From the NCBI GenBank assembly GCA_022508635.1, contig JAFLUV010000020.1, positions 1-19,091 of the forward strand: 19,091 bases of DNA. Reading direction: 5' to 3'. The DNA comes from Prevotellaceae bacterium. GTDB lineage: Bacteria; Bacteroidota; Bacteroidia; Bacteroidales; Bacteroidaceae. A program made the position numbers and the translations under genes. Positions 1-6,869 of this stretch are shown piece by piece. How positions within the stretch are numbered: the first letter of the stretch is position 1; each line of letters begins with the position of its first letter. Under the pieces are notes generated by a model, which saw only the letters and a program-made list of their open reading frames with translations, did not search any database and was not told the origin of the DNA.

Positions 1-354
1 TGGGCAAAAAAATATCGCTTAATTGCTAAAAATTGCACGAAATAGGCCTGAAACGAGGGGTTCGTGCACGGGAAAGGTGTCGTTTTTGGGGTGAAATGAC
101 GTTTTTTGCTTCTTGGCCGACACGACAGAAAGCGTTCCGGCGAATCCCGAATGTCCGGCACGCATACCCGGCAAGGAGTGAAAAAAGATGCAGGAGAAAG
201 GAAGGAGGGCTGTATGGATATATGCAAGGGAGGAGGGCGGAACGAGAGGCCGCAGGCGAGGGAGGAAACGCGCGCCGGAAGGCTGCGAGAGGCAGAATTT
301 GCCGGCAAGAGGAAAATAATCGGGCATTTTCTTGGCAAAGAGGAAGAAAAAACC
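1..354. other. Intergenic region upstream of the aromatic operon; no supported gene
   Basis: I see no credible gene here. Open frames exist on both strands, but their translations are rich in Arg, Lys and Gly and resemble no protein I know. The stretch from about 180 to 350 is strikingly purine-rich on the plus strand. An 8-bp perfect inverted repeat, TGCACGAA at 34-41 and TTCGTGCA at 61-68, brackets a 19-base loop containing AGGCCT. No T-run follows it, so it is not a clear terminator. The right end leads into the promoter at 332-362. Confidence 0.6.
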
Positions 355-362
355 TACCTTTG
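332..362 (+). promoter_or_regulatory. Bacteroidetes-type promoter of the leader-pheA operon
   Basis: TACCTTTG at 355-362 matches the Bacteroidetes -7 consensus TAnnTTTG exactly. A TTG at 332-334 lies 20 bases upstream, the usual spacing to the -33 element in this phylum. Transcription would start near 367-370, giving a 5' untranslated stretch of only about 15 bases before the leader peptide start at 385. The same arrangement occurs ahead of porP in this window, which supports the reading. Confidence 0.75.
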
Positions 363-384
363 CAGCCGGAATAAAGACAAGGAC

Positions 385-441
385 ATGAAAGCGCGCAATT
401 TCTACTTCGGCTTCTACTATTACTTTTACTTTAGCAAATGA
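385..441 (+). CDS. pheL: Phe/Tyr-rich leader peptide of the aromatic operon
   Basis: This is an 18-residue ORF, MKARNFYFGFYYYFYFSK, ending in TGA. Five of the 18 residues are Phe and five are Tyr, mostly in one run at 400-432. It starts about 15 bases after the predicted transcription start, with AAGG just before the ATG. It lies directly ahead of an antiterminator/terminator pair and of pheA. The composition matches the pathway end products, so its job is inferred to be regulatory: a ribosome that stalls for lack of charged tRNA-Phe or tRNA-Tyr changes how the downstream RNA folds. It contains no Trp codon. An open frame extends upstream to 106, but it starts before the predicted promoter and has no protein-like character. 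The symbol is used by analogy with the enterobacterial pheA leader; there is no sequence homology to it. Confidence 0.8.
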   Translation: MKARNFYFGFYYYFYFSK

Positions 442-530
442 AGTGAAGCGGGCTGTCCATACACATAGGAAAAGATACAAGGAAACGACACAGAGAAACA
501 TCCCGCTCACCTGGTGAAGCGGGATGTTTC
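410..530 (+). promoter_or_regulatory. Transcription attenuator (segments 1-4) controlling pheA
   Basis: Four mutually exclusive segments can be read. Segment 2 (443-456) and segment 4 (514-527) are a 14-base direct repeat, GTGAAGCGGG[C/A]TGT, differing at one base. Segment 3 (498-510) can pair with either. Pairing 2:3 gives about 12 bp with one bulge and one mismatch and would act as the antiterminator. Pairing 3:4 gives the stronger stem. A short segment 1 inside the leader ORF (410-417, GCTTCTAC) can pair with the start of segment 2 (443-449). A ribosome reaching the stop codon at 439-441 would cover segment 2 and allow termination. A ribosome stalled on the Phe/Tyr codons would free segment 2 and allow readthrough. 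The weak point is the short T-run after the stem. Confidence 0.75.
495..530 (+). terminator. Attenuator terminator hairpin before pheA
   Basis: The left arm at 495-511 (GAAACATCCCGCTCACC) pairs with the right arm beginning at 513 (GGTGAAGCGGGATGTTTC). There is one bulged base and a tight loop around CTG. The stem is GC-rich at its core and flanked by A's on the left and TTT on the right, but no long U-tract follows. It ends 44 bases before the chosen pheA start. A possible ATG at 524 lies inside its right arm. Confidence 0.7.
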
Positions 531-574
531 ATAGTGGCACCCGCAGGGCGAGGCCCGGGCGACAGAAGAAAGAC

Positions 575-1426
575 ATGGGAAAGAGAAGAAAGATAGCCAT
601 ACAGGGCATAGAGGGCAGCTTCCACGACATAGCCGCCCACCGCTACTTCGAGGACGAGGAGATAGAGCTCGTCTGCTGCGACACGTTCGAGGAGGTGTTC
701 GAAAACCTCCGCGACGACCGCGACATGACGGCCGTCGTAGCCATCGAGAACACCATAGCGGGCAGCCTGCTGCACAACTACGAGCTGCTGCGGGAGAGCG
801 GCATGACCATCACGGGAGAACACAAGCTGCGCATCAGCCACAGCATAATGTGCCTGCCCGACGAGGACTGGAAGGACCTGCAAGAGGTCAACTCCCACCC
901 CGTGGCCCTCATGCAGTGCCGCAGCTTCCTCTCGCACCACCCGGAGCTGAAGGTGGTGGAAGTGGCCGACACGGCCGGGGCGGCAGCCGACATCAGCCGC
1001 GAGCAGCGGCACGGACACGCAGCCATCTGCCACCGCGACGCCGCACGCATCTACGGCATGAAGGTGCTCAGGGAAGGCATCGAGACGAACAAGCACAACT
1101 TCACGCGCTTCCTCGTGCTCGCCCACCCCGAGCGAGCCACGGCACTGCGGGCCGGAAAGCACATCGGCAAGGCCAGCCTGGCCTTCACCCTGCCGCACGA
1201 GGAGGGAAGCCTCAGCGCCATCCTCTCCGTCCTCTCCTTCTACAAGCTGAACCTGACAAAGATACAGTCCCTGCCCATCATCGGACAGGAGTGGCAGTAC
1301 ATGTTCTACATCGACCTCTCCTTCACCGACGAGAAGCGCTACCGCCAGGCCATCAACGCCATCACCCCACTCACCCGCGAACTCAAACAACTTGGCACCT
1401 ATGAAAACGGAAGACAAAGCATTTAG
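575..1426 (+). CDS. pheA: Prephenate dehydratase (monofunctional, with ACT domain)
   Basis: This enzyme converts prephenate to phenylpyruvate, the committed step to phenylalanine, in the cytoplasm. The 283-residue product has the dehydratase domain at about 5-185. It shows the IENT-AGS motif near 58-64, SHPVALMQC near 107-115 and the catalytic TRF motif at 177-179. An ACT regulatory domain follows at about 200-275 (HEEGSLSAIL). The usual ESRP Phe-binding motif of the ACT domain reads QSLP here, which I recall as usual in Bacteroidetes relatives. There is no chorismate mutase domain; that activity is fused to the DAHP synthase two genes downstream. I chose the ATG at 575 because the in-frame ATG at 524 lies inside the terminator hairpin and adds a basic, unconserved leader. 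The gene overlaps the next start by 26 bases. Its third positions are strongly G/C. Confidence 0.94.
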   Translation: MGKRRKIAIQGIEGSFHDIAAHRYFEDEEIELVCCDTFEEVFENLRDDRDMTAVVAIENTIAGSLLHNYELLRESGMTITGEHKLRISHSIMCLPDEDWKDLQEVNSHPVALMQCRSFLSHHPELKVVEVADTAGAAADISREQRHGHAAICHRDAARIYGMKVLREGIETNKHNFTRFLVLAHPERATALRAGKHIGKASLAFTLPHEEGSLSAILSVLSFYKLNLTKIQSLPIIGQEWQYMFYIDLSFTDEKRYRQAINAITPLTRELKQLGTYENGRQSI

Positions 1427-2594
1427 CATCCAGCCGGCAGAAAGGCTTGCCGGCGTCAGCGAATACTACTTCAGCCGCAAGCTGAAGGAAGTGGCCGCCA
1501 TGAACGCCGAAGGAAAGGACATCATCAGCCTCGCCATCGGAAGCCCCGACATGCCTCCCTCGCCCGAAACCATCGAAACCCTCTGCCTCGAGGCACAGAA
1601 ACCCGCTGCCCACGGCTACCAGCCGACCATGGGAACCCCCGAGCTGCGCACGGCAATGGCCGGCTTCTACGAGCGGTGGTTCGGCGTAAGGCTCGACCCG
1701 CAGACGGAAATCCTGCCCCTCATCGGCAGCAAGGAAGGCATCCTGCACGTAACACTTGCCTTCGTCAACCCCGGCGACGAAGTCCTCGTCCCCAATCCGG
1801 GCTACCCCACCTACACGAGCCTGAGCAAGCTGCTGGGCGCCAGCATCGTGAACTATGACCTGCTGCCGGAGAACGGATGGCAGCCGGACTTCGACGCACT
1901 GGAGCAGAAAGACCTGAGCCGCGTGAAGCTCCTCTGGACGAACTACCCGAACATGCCGACAGGAGCAAAAGCCCTGCGCGAGACCTACGAACGGCTCGTC
2001 GACTTCGCCCTCCGTCACGGCATCGTCGTGGTCAACGACAACCCCTACAGCTTCATCCTGGGCAAGGGCGAACACCTCTCCATCCTGCAAGTACCACGCG
2101 CCAGGGAATGCTGCATCGAATTCAACTCCATGTCGAAGAGCCACAACATGCCCGGCTGGCGCGTCGGCCTGCTTGCCACCAACGCACAGTTCGTCCAGTG
2201 GGTGCTGAAGGTAAAGAGCAACATCGACAGCGGCACCTTCCGCGCCCTGCAACTCGCCGCAGCCAAGGCCTACGACAACTCAGACCTCTGGCACAAGCAG
2301 GCAAACATCGAGACCTATGCACCTCGCCGCCGCTACGCAGAGGAAATCATGAAGGCACTCGGCTGCCAGTACGACCCGGAACAGACAGGCATGTTCCTCT
2401 GGGGACGCATCCCCGAGTCCTACGACAACGCCGAGGAACTCACAGAGCGCATACTGCACGAAGCCCGCGTGTTCATCACGCCAGGCTTTATCTTTGGCTC
2501 CAACGGCCGCCGCTACATCCGCATCAGCCTCTGCGCCAAGGAAGAGAAGATGCAAGAAGCACTACGGCGCATCAGGGAAGCAGGCATCTGCTGA
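1401..2594 (+). CDS. Class I/II PLP-dependent aminotransferase, probably aromatic
   Basis: The 397-residue product is a fold-type I aminotransferase. The PLP Schiff-base lysine is K246 in SMSKSHNMPGWRVG. Other family marks are NPGYPTY near 132-138, the NYPNMPTG cofactor motif near 181-188, NDNPY near 212-216 and the substrate-carboxylate arginine in RYIRIS near 371-376. The context and the 26-base overlap with pheA suggest it transaminates phenylpyruvate and hydroxyphenylpyruvate, or prephenate, to finish Phe and Tyr synthesis. Substrate choice cannot be read from sequence: relatives include aspartate, aromatic and LL-diaminopimelate aminotransferases. The ATG at 1401 is preferred over the TTG at 1392. 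An 82-base gap separates it from the next gene. Confidence 0.9.
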   Translation: MKTEDKAFSIQPAERLAGVSEYYFSRKLKEVAAMNAEGKDIISLAIGSPDMPPSPETIETLCLEAQKPAAHGYQPTMGTPELRTAMAGFYERWFGVRLDPQTEILPLIGSKEGILHVTLAFVNPGDEVLVPNPGYPTYTSLSKLLGASIVNYDLLPENGWQPDFDALEQKDLSRVKLLWTNYPNMPTGAKALRETYERLVDFALRHGIVVVNDNPYSFILGKGEHLSILQVPRARECCIEFNSMSKSHNMPGWRVGLLATNAQFVQWVLKVKSNIDSGTFRALQLAAAKAYDNSDLWHKQANIETYAPRRRYAEEIMKALGCQYDPEQTGMFLWGRIPESYDNAEELTERILHEARVFITPGFIFGSNGRRYIRISLCAKEEKMQEALRRIREAGIC

Positions 2595-2676
2595 AGCCAC
2601 GACACGACCCACAGACCAACACGTCGCAGACACAAAACATAAGTACCAAACAAGAATCACAACACATTATTATATT

Positions 2677-3741
2677 ATGGAACTCCAACTACAACCCCTA
2701 AACCTGCCGAGTGACCAGGAGCGAGCCTTCATCATCGCCGGTCCGTGCAGCGCCGAGACAGAAGAACAAGTAATGACCACCGCCAAGCAGCTGGCAGGCA
2801 AAGGCTGCCACATCTTCCGTGCCGGAGTGTGGAAACCGCGTACAAAGCCCGGCGGCTTCGAAGGACACGGCGAGCCGGCACTGAAATGGATGGCAGACGT
2901 CAAGCAGGAAACCGGCATGCTCACCGCTACGGAAGTGGCAACGCCCGAGCATGTAGAGCTTGCCCTCAAATACGGCATCGACATACTCTGGATAGGTGCA
3001 CGCACCACGGCCAACCCCTTTGCCGTACAGGCCATCGCCGACGCACTGCAAGGTACCGACATACCCGTACTCGTCAAGAACCCCGTCAACCCCGACCTTG
3101 AACTCTGGATTGGCGCCCTGCTGCGCATCAACGGCGCAGGCGTACAGAAGCTGGGAGTCATACACCGAGGCTTCAGCAGCTACGAAAAGAAGCTCTACCG
3201 TAATGACCCGATGTGGCAGATCCCCATCGAACTGAAGCGCAGACTGCCGCAGCTACCCATCGTATGCGACCCAAGCCACATCAGCGGTCGCCGCGACCTG
3301 ATAGCCTCGTTCTGCCAGCAAGCCATGGATCTTGCCTTCGACGGCCTCATCATAGAAAGCCACTGTAATCCTGACAAGGCATGGAGCGACGCCTCGCAGC
3401 AGGTAACGCCCGAAGTACTTGACTTCATTGTGTCGCGTCTCACCTTCCGAGATACCTCCGAACACACTGACCGGCTTAAAGACCTCCGCATAGAGATAGA
3501 CGAGCTCGACAACGAACTCATCAACCTGCTTGCCAAACGCATGAAGATCTGCCGCAGCATCGGCGAGTACAAGAAGGAGAACGGTATGACCATCGTACAA
3601 AAGAACCGCTACAGCGAGATATTGGATAAGCGTGCCGCACAAGGCTCTCTGCTGGGCATCGACATGCAGTGCGTCAAGAGCATCTTCGAGCACATCCACG
3701 AAGAGAGCATTCGCCAGCAGATGGAAATAATAAACAGATAA
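2677..3741 (+). CDS. aroF: Bifunctional DAHP synthase (type I-beta) - chorismate mutase (AroQ)
   Basis: This is a fusion of the first shikimate-pathway enzyme (phosphoenolpyruvate plus erythrose 4-phosphate to DAHP) with chorismate mutase. The 354 residues hold a DAHP synthase barrel at about 15-255. The metal ligands can be seen as C24 in AGPCSAET, H201 in DPSH, E227 in IIESH and D238 in SDASQQ. KPRT at 53-56 and the HRGFSSYEKKLYRN segment are the substrate-binding loops. An all-helical AroQ-type mutase follows at about 265-354, with R271, R288, K299/K300 and R311 at the expected active-site spacings. Fusions with this order are known in Bacteroidetes, including Prevotella and Porphyromonas, where prephenate inhibits the synthase. 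The ATG at 2677 directly precedes the conserved region; the open frame reaches further upstream but would overlap the aminotransferase. The gene symbol is approximate. Confidence 0.95.
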   Translation: MELQLQPLNLPSDQERAFIIAGPCSAETEEQVMTTAKQLAGKGCHIFRAGVWKPRTKPGGFEGHGEPALKWMADVKQETGMLTATEVATPEHVELALKYGIDILWIGARTTANPFAVQAIADALQGTDIPVLVKNPVNPDLELWIGALLRINGAGVQKLGVIHRGFSSYEKKLYRNDPMWQIPIELKRRLPQLPIVCDPSHISGRRDLIASFCQQAMDLAFDGLIIESHCNPDKAWSDASQQVTPEVLDFIVSRLTFRDTSEHTDRLKDLRIEIDELDNELINLLAKRMKICRSIGEYKKENGMTIVQKNRYSEILDKRAAQGSLLGIDMQCVKSIFEHIHEESIRQQMEIINR

Positions 3742-3745
3742 CAGT

Positions 3746-3799
3746 CTCCCCCTCTCCTGCGTGCTTAAGCGTAAGAAACTTATCCGGGGAGAGGGGGAG
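3746..3799 (+). other. Perfect 12-bp hairpin between aroF-aroQ and tyrA
   Basis: CTCCCCCTCTCC at 3746-3757 is exactly complementary to GGAGAGGGGGAG at 3788-3799. The 30-base loop contains the palindrome GCTTAAGC. It starts 4 bases after the fusion gene's stop codon and ends 14 bases before the tyrA start. The bases that follow (TTATTC) are not a clear U-tract, so it may be a partial terminator, an mRNA-stabilising stem or a processing site that sets tyrA expression apart from the upstream genes. Confidence 0.7.
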
Positions 3800-3813
3800 T
3801 TATTCACACTTCA

Positions 3814-4587
3814 ATGAAAATACTTATCCTTGGCGCAGGCAAGATGGGCTCGTTCTTCACGGACGTCCTTTCCTTTGACCACGAATGCGCCGTCTATGAG
3901 ATTGATGCGCGCCGGATGCGCTTTTTGTATAACACACAGCGCTTCACGACACTCGACGAGATACGCGACTTCAAGCCAGAGCTTGTCATCAATGCCGTAA
4001 CGCTGAAGTACACCATCGAGGTCTTCCTGCAGGTCATTCCCTACCTGCCTAAGGATTGCATCATTTCAGACATATCATCGGTCAAGACCGGACTGAAAGA
4101 GTTCTACGAAGGGACAGGCATGCACTACGTCTCAACACATCCGATGTTCGGTCCCACGTTTGCCAACCTTGGTGCACTCTCTTCGGAGAATGCCATTGTC
4201 ATCAGTGAAGGCGACTACATGGGGCGCATCTTCTTTCTTGACCTCTATCGCCGCCTCGGCCTGAACGTCCACGAATACAGCTTCGAGGAGCACGACGAAG
4301 CAATGGCATATAGTCTGTCAGTCCCCTTTGTCAGCACCTTTGTCTTCTCGGCCGTGATGAAGCATCAAGATGCACCTGGAACGACGTTCAAGCGACACCT
4401 GAAGATAGCTCGCGGTGTCTTGAGCGAGGATGACACACTATTGCGCGAAATACTTTTCAACCCGCGCACTAAGGCACACGTTGAAGGTATCCGTTCCAAG
4501 TTGAAGGAATTGATACAGATTATAGACGAACACGATGAAGAGGCACTGGGAGCCTACCTCACGAATATTCGCAACAACATTCGGTAA
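3814..4587 (+). CDS. tyrA: Prephenate dehydrogenase (tyrosine branch)
   Basis: This enzyme oxidatively decarboxylates prephenate to 4-hydroxyphenylpyruvate for tyrosine synthesis. The 257-residue protein begins with the Rossmann dinucleotide motif GAGKMG at 7-12. D31 in YEIDARR lies at the end of the second strand, which selects the cofactor. ISSVKTG at 87-93, HPMFGPT at 109-115 and EEHDEAMAYSLS near 158-169 are typical of TyrA active sites. No ACT domain is present at the C-terminus, so feedback control must act elsewhere, for example at the leader or on the DAHP synthase fusion. It is the last gene of the aromatic operon and ends only 14 bases from the stop codon of the convergent gene. Its base composition is visibly less G/C-rich than pheA. 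Confidence 0.92.
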   Translation: MKILILGAGKMGSFFTDVLSFDHECAVYEIDARRMRFLYNTQRFTTLDEIRDFKPELVINAVTLKYTIEVFLQVIPYLPKDCIISDISSVKTGLKEFYEGTGMHYVSTHPMFGPTFANLGALSSENAIVISEGDYMGRIFFLDLYRRLGLNVHEYSFEEHDEAMAYSLSVPFVSTFVFSAVMKHQDAPGTTFKRHLKIARGVLSEDDTLLREILFNPRTKAHVEGIRSKLKELIQIIDEHDEEALGAYLTNIRNNIR

Positions 4588-4601
4588 ACGACGTAGGCAG
4601 A

Positions 4602-5255
4602 TTACCTCCAGCCCGGCATACCCGTGCCACTCTTGTGCACACGCTCTATGCGGATACGATATAACAAGGTGCTGTAGGCAGGGATGACATCAGCTTCCGC
4701 ACCCTTGTAGCCCAGCTCCTGCGGAATATAGACGAGCCAGTCATCCCCTTTTACCATATACTGGAGAGCCGTTGCAAAACCTTCTACGACCGAAGACGTT
4801 GCCATAGCAATAGGGGCAGCCGTCTTTTCGTCGAAATCACCATAGTACGTCTGGCTAAAGATAGTCATGTTGGTCTTGCTCACAGGATAGTTGTCGTCCA
4901 TAAGCCAGGCACGGTAATAGAGACGGACACTGTCGGTATAGGTAGAGCTTACGTCGCCGTCACCAGGATTTATGACCTTACAAACTATATGATCCGTAGC
5001 AGGACCTTCCACATCCTGGCTTTTGAGCAAAGTGCGAAAAATGCGCCAGTCGCAGTGTTGCTCCCAATCATTGCCATGAGGATACTCTGCCTTGGCTGCA
5101 GCGATAGCAATCCGTGCTGAGTCATATTTCTCGGCAAACCATTGGGCATTGCGTGCCTGCCAATCATGTCGCGAATTGTCAGTCTCTTCACTGTCCTTGC
5201 ATGAAACGAAGAACAGAAACGAGCACACAAAAATGGCTATCAGCTTATATTTCAT
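4602..5255 (-). CDS. FKBP-type peptidyl-prolyl isomerase-like lipoprotein
   Basis: The 217-residue product starts with a lipoprotein signal ending in LFFVSC, so C19 would be lipidated and the protein exported across the inner membrane. The C-terminal half shows an FKBP fold pattern: VVEGFATALQYM, then a GDDWLVYIPQELGY segment and IPAYSTLLYRIRI. The N-terminal region (about 30-100) has no domain I recognise. It probably assists folding of exported proteins, but several FKBP active-site aromatics are hard to place, so activity is uncertain. The frame opens at a TTG overlapping the glyS stop; the ATG at 5255 gives the cleaner signal peptide and sits 5 bases after that stop, so the two genes are surely co-transcribed. 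GldI of gliding Flavobacteria is also an FKBP lipoprotein, but nothing here proves that equivalence. Confidence 0.82.
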   Translation of the reverse strand: MKYKLIAIFVCSFLFFVSCKDSEETDNSRHDWQARNAQWFAEKYDSARIAIAAAKAEYPHGNDWEQHCDWRIFRTLLKSQDVEGPATDHIVCKVINPGDGDVSSTYTDSVRLYYRAWLMDDNYPVSKTNMTIFSQTYYGDFDEKTAAPIAMATSSVVEGFATALQYMVKGDDWLVYIPQELGYKGAEADVIPAYSTLLYRIRIERVHKSGTGMPGWR

Positions 5256-5260
5256 CTTCT

Positions 5261-6814
5261 TCAAAGCATTTTCTTGAGGAGGGAAGTGATGCTGACCTTA
5301 TCCTCGATGATACCACGCAATTCGCTGATGGCCACACGATGCTGCTCCATTGTATCGCGGTCACGGAGGGTCACGGTGTTGTCTACGAGTGTCTGCTGGT
5401 CAACGGTGACACAATAGGGGCAACCGATAGCATCCATACGACGGTAGCGCTTGCCTATCTGATCCTTTTCTTCGTACTTGCAGTTGAAATGGAAACGCAA
5501 ATCATTGATGATTTCCTGTGCCTTCTCGGGCATGCCATCTTTCTTAGTAAGGGGGAACACGGCGAGTTTGACGGGAGCGAGAGCTGCTGGTAGATGCAGC
5601 ACGGTGCGTGTCTGTCCGTCAGGCAGTTGCTGCTCTTCGTAGCTGTGGCACATGATGGAGAGGAACATGCGATCCACACCGATGGAAGTCTCAATGACGT
5701 AGGGCGTGTAGCTTTCGTTACGTTCGGGATCAAAATACTCAATCTTCTTATTGCTGTATTTAGCGTGTTGAGAGAGGTCAAAGTTCGTACGGCTGTGTAT
5801 GCCTTCTACCTCCTTGAAACCAAATGGCATGCGGAATTCGATATCGGTGGCAGCATTGGCGTAGTGTGCGAGTTTGTCATGATCGTGGAAACGGTAGTTC
5901 TCTGCACCGAAACCAAGGTTCTGGTGCCACTTCATACGGGTCTCTTTCCATTTAGCGAACCAATCGAGCTCCGTGCCTGGCTGAATGAAGAACTGCATCT
6001 CCATCTGCTCAAACTCTCTCATGCGGAAAATAAACTGGCGTGCGACAATTTCGTTGCGGAAAGCCTTACCTATTTGGGCAATGCCAAAGGGGAGCTTCAT
6101 GCGACCTGTCTTCTGCACGTTCATGTAGTTGACAAAGATTCCCTGTGCCGTTTCTGGACGCAGGTAGATGGTGCTGGCACCATCAGCAACACTGCCCATC
6201 TCGGTCTTGAACATAAGATTGAACTGACGCACGTCTGTCCAGTTACGTGTCCCACTAATGGGACATACGATTTCTTCATCCAATATGATTTGTTTGAGGG
6301 CTTCCAGGTCGACACCACCTTCGGCGTTCATGGCATTCTGGAAACGGTTGTGCAGGTTATCAAACTTTGCCTGATTCTCTAACACACGCTCGTTGGTAGC
6401 ACGGAACTGTGCCTCGTCGAACTTATCGCCAAAACGCTTGCTTGCTTTCTCTACTTCCTTCTGTATCTTTTCCTCGTACTTTGCCATCTGATCCTCTATG
6501 AGGACATCGGCACGATAACGCTTCTTTGAATCGCGATTGTCAATAAGGGGGTCATTGAAGGCATCCACATGCCCACTCGCCTTCCACGTCGTCGGGTGCA
6601 TGAAGATAGCAGCATCAATACCCACAATATTCTCGTGCAAAAGCACCATACTTTGCCACCAATACTGCTTAATATTATTCTTCAGTTCCACACCGTTTTG
6701 TCCATAATCATAAACAGCACCTAGTCCGTCGTATATATCACTTGAGGGAAAAACAAAGCCGTACTCTTTGCAGTGCGACACTATCTTCTTGAAAACATCT
6801 TCTTGCTGTGCCAT
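5261..6814 (-). CDS. glyS: Glycyl-tRNA synthetase (class II, dimeric alpha2 type)
   Basis: This enzyme charges tRNA-Gly. The 517-residue protein is the single-chain archaeal/eukaryal-like form found in Bacteroidetes, not the two-subunit bacterial form. Visible marks are the glycine-site segment RPETAQGIF at 219-227, class II motif 2 around FRNEI at 252-256, and motif 3 with GVDRMFLSIM at 379-388. An anticodon-binding domain runs from about 410 to the end. A CPISG segment at 184-188 starts the cysteine-containing insertion. The start at 6814 is preceded by an AT-rich leader and a -7 box at 6862-6869. The gene is followed immediately by the FKBP-like lipoprotein gene. Confidence 0.96.
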   Translation of the reverse strand: MAQQEDVFKKIVSHCKEYGFVFPSSDIYDGLGAVYDYGQNGVELKNNIKQYWWQSMVLLHENIVGIDAAIFMHPTTWKASGHVDAFNDPLIDNRDSKKRYRADVLIEDQMAKYEEKIQKEVEKASKRFGDKFDEAQFRATNERVLENQAKFDNLHNRFQNAMNAEGGVDLEALKQIILDEEIVCPISGTRNWTDVRQFNLMFKTEMGSVADGASTIYLRPETAQGIFVNYMNVQKTGRMKLPFGIAQIGKAFRNEIVARQFIFRMREFEQMEMQFFIQPGTELDWFAKWKETRMKWHQNLGFGAENYRFHDHDKLAHYANAATDIEFRMPFGFKEVEGIHSRTNFDLSQHAKYSNKKIEYFDPERNESYTPYVIETSIGVDRMFLSIMCHSYEEQQLPDGQTRTVLHLPAALAPVKLAVFPLTKKDGMPEKAQEIINDLRFHFNCKYEEKDQIGKRYRRMDAIGCPYCVTVDQQTLVDNTVTLRDRDTMEQHRVAISELRGIIEDKVSITSLLKKML

Positions 6815-6861
6815 TCTTTACCTTAGATTACATTATTATATTGTATATTTTATTTCGACCG

Positions 6862-6869
6862 CAAAGATA
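6862..6869 (-). promoter_or_regulatory. -7 promoter box for glyS
   Basis: Read on the minus strand, TATCTTTG matches the TAnnTTTG consensus exactly and lies 47 bases upstream of the glyS ATG. I could not find a convincing -33 TTG at the right spacing, so this is a half-supported promoter. Confidence 0.55.

Noticed and set aside
34..68. 8-bp inverted repeat as a terminator of an upstream gene
   Set aside because: The loop is 19 bases long and no T-run follows; no upstream gene is visible to terminate.
106..384. Upstream extension of the leader peptide frame
   Set aside because: It would start before the predicted promoter, and its translation is basic and low in protein character; only the part after the promoter makes sense.
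524..574. ATG at 524 as the start of pheA
   Set aside because: It sits inside the terminator stem and adds a basic segment absent from the family; the ATG at 575 directly precedes the conserved KIAIQG start.
431..2252. Long minus-strand open frames (332 and 289 codons) opposite pheA and the aminotransferase
   Set aside because: They mirror strongly conserved enzymes on the plus strand, and their translations look like random G/C-rich reading. They also cross the attenuator region.
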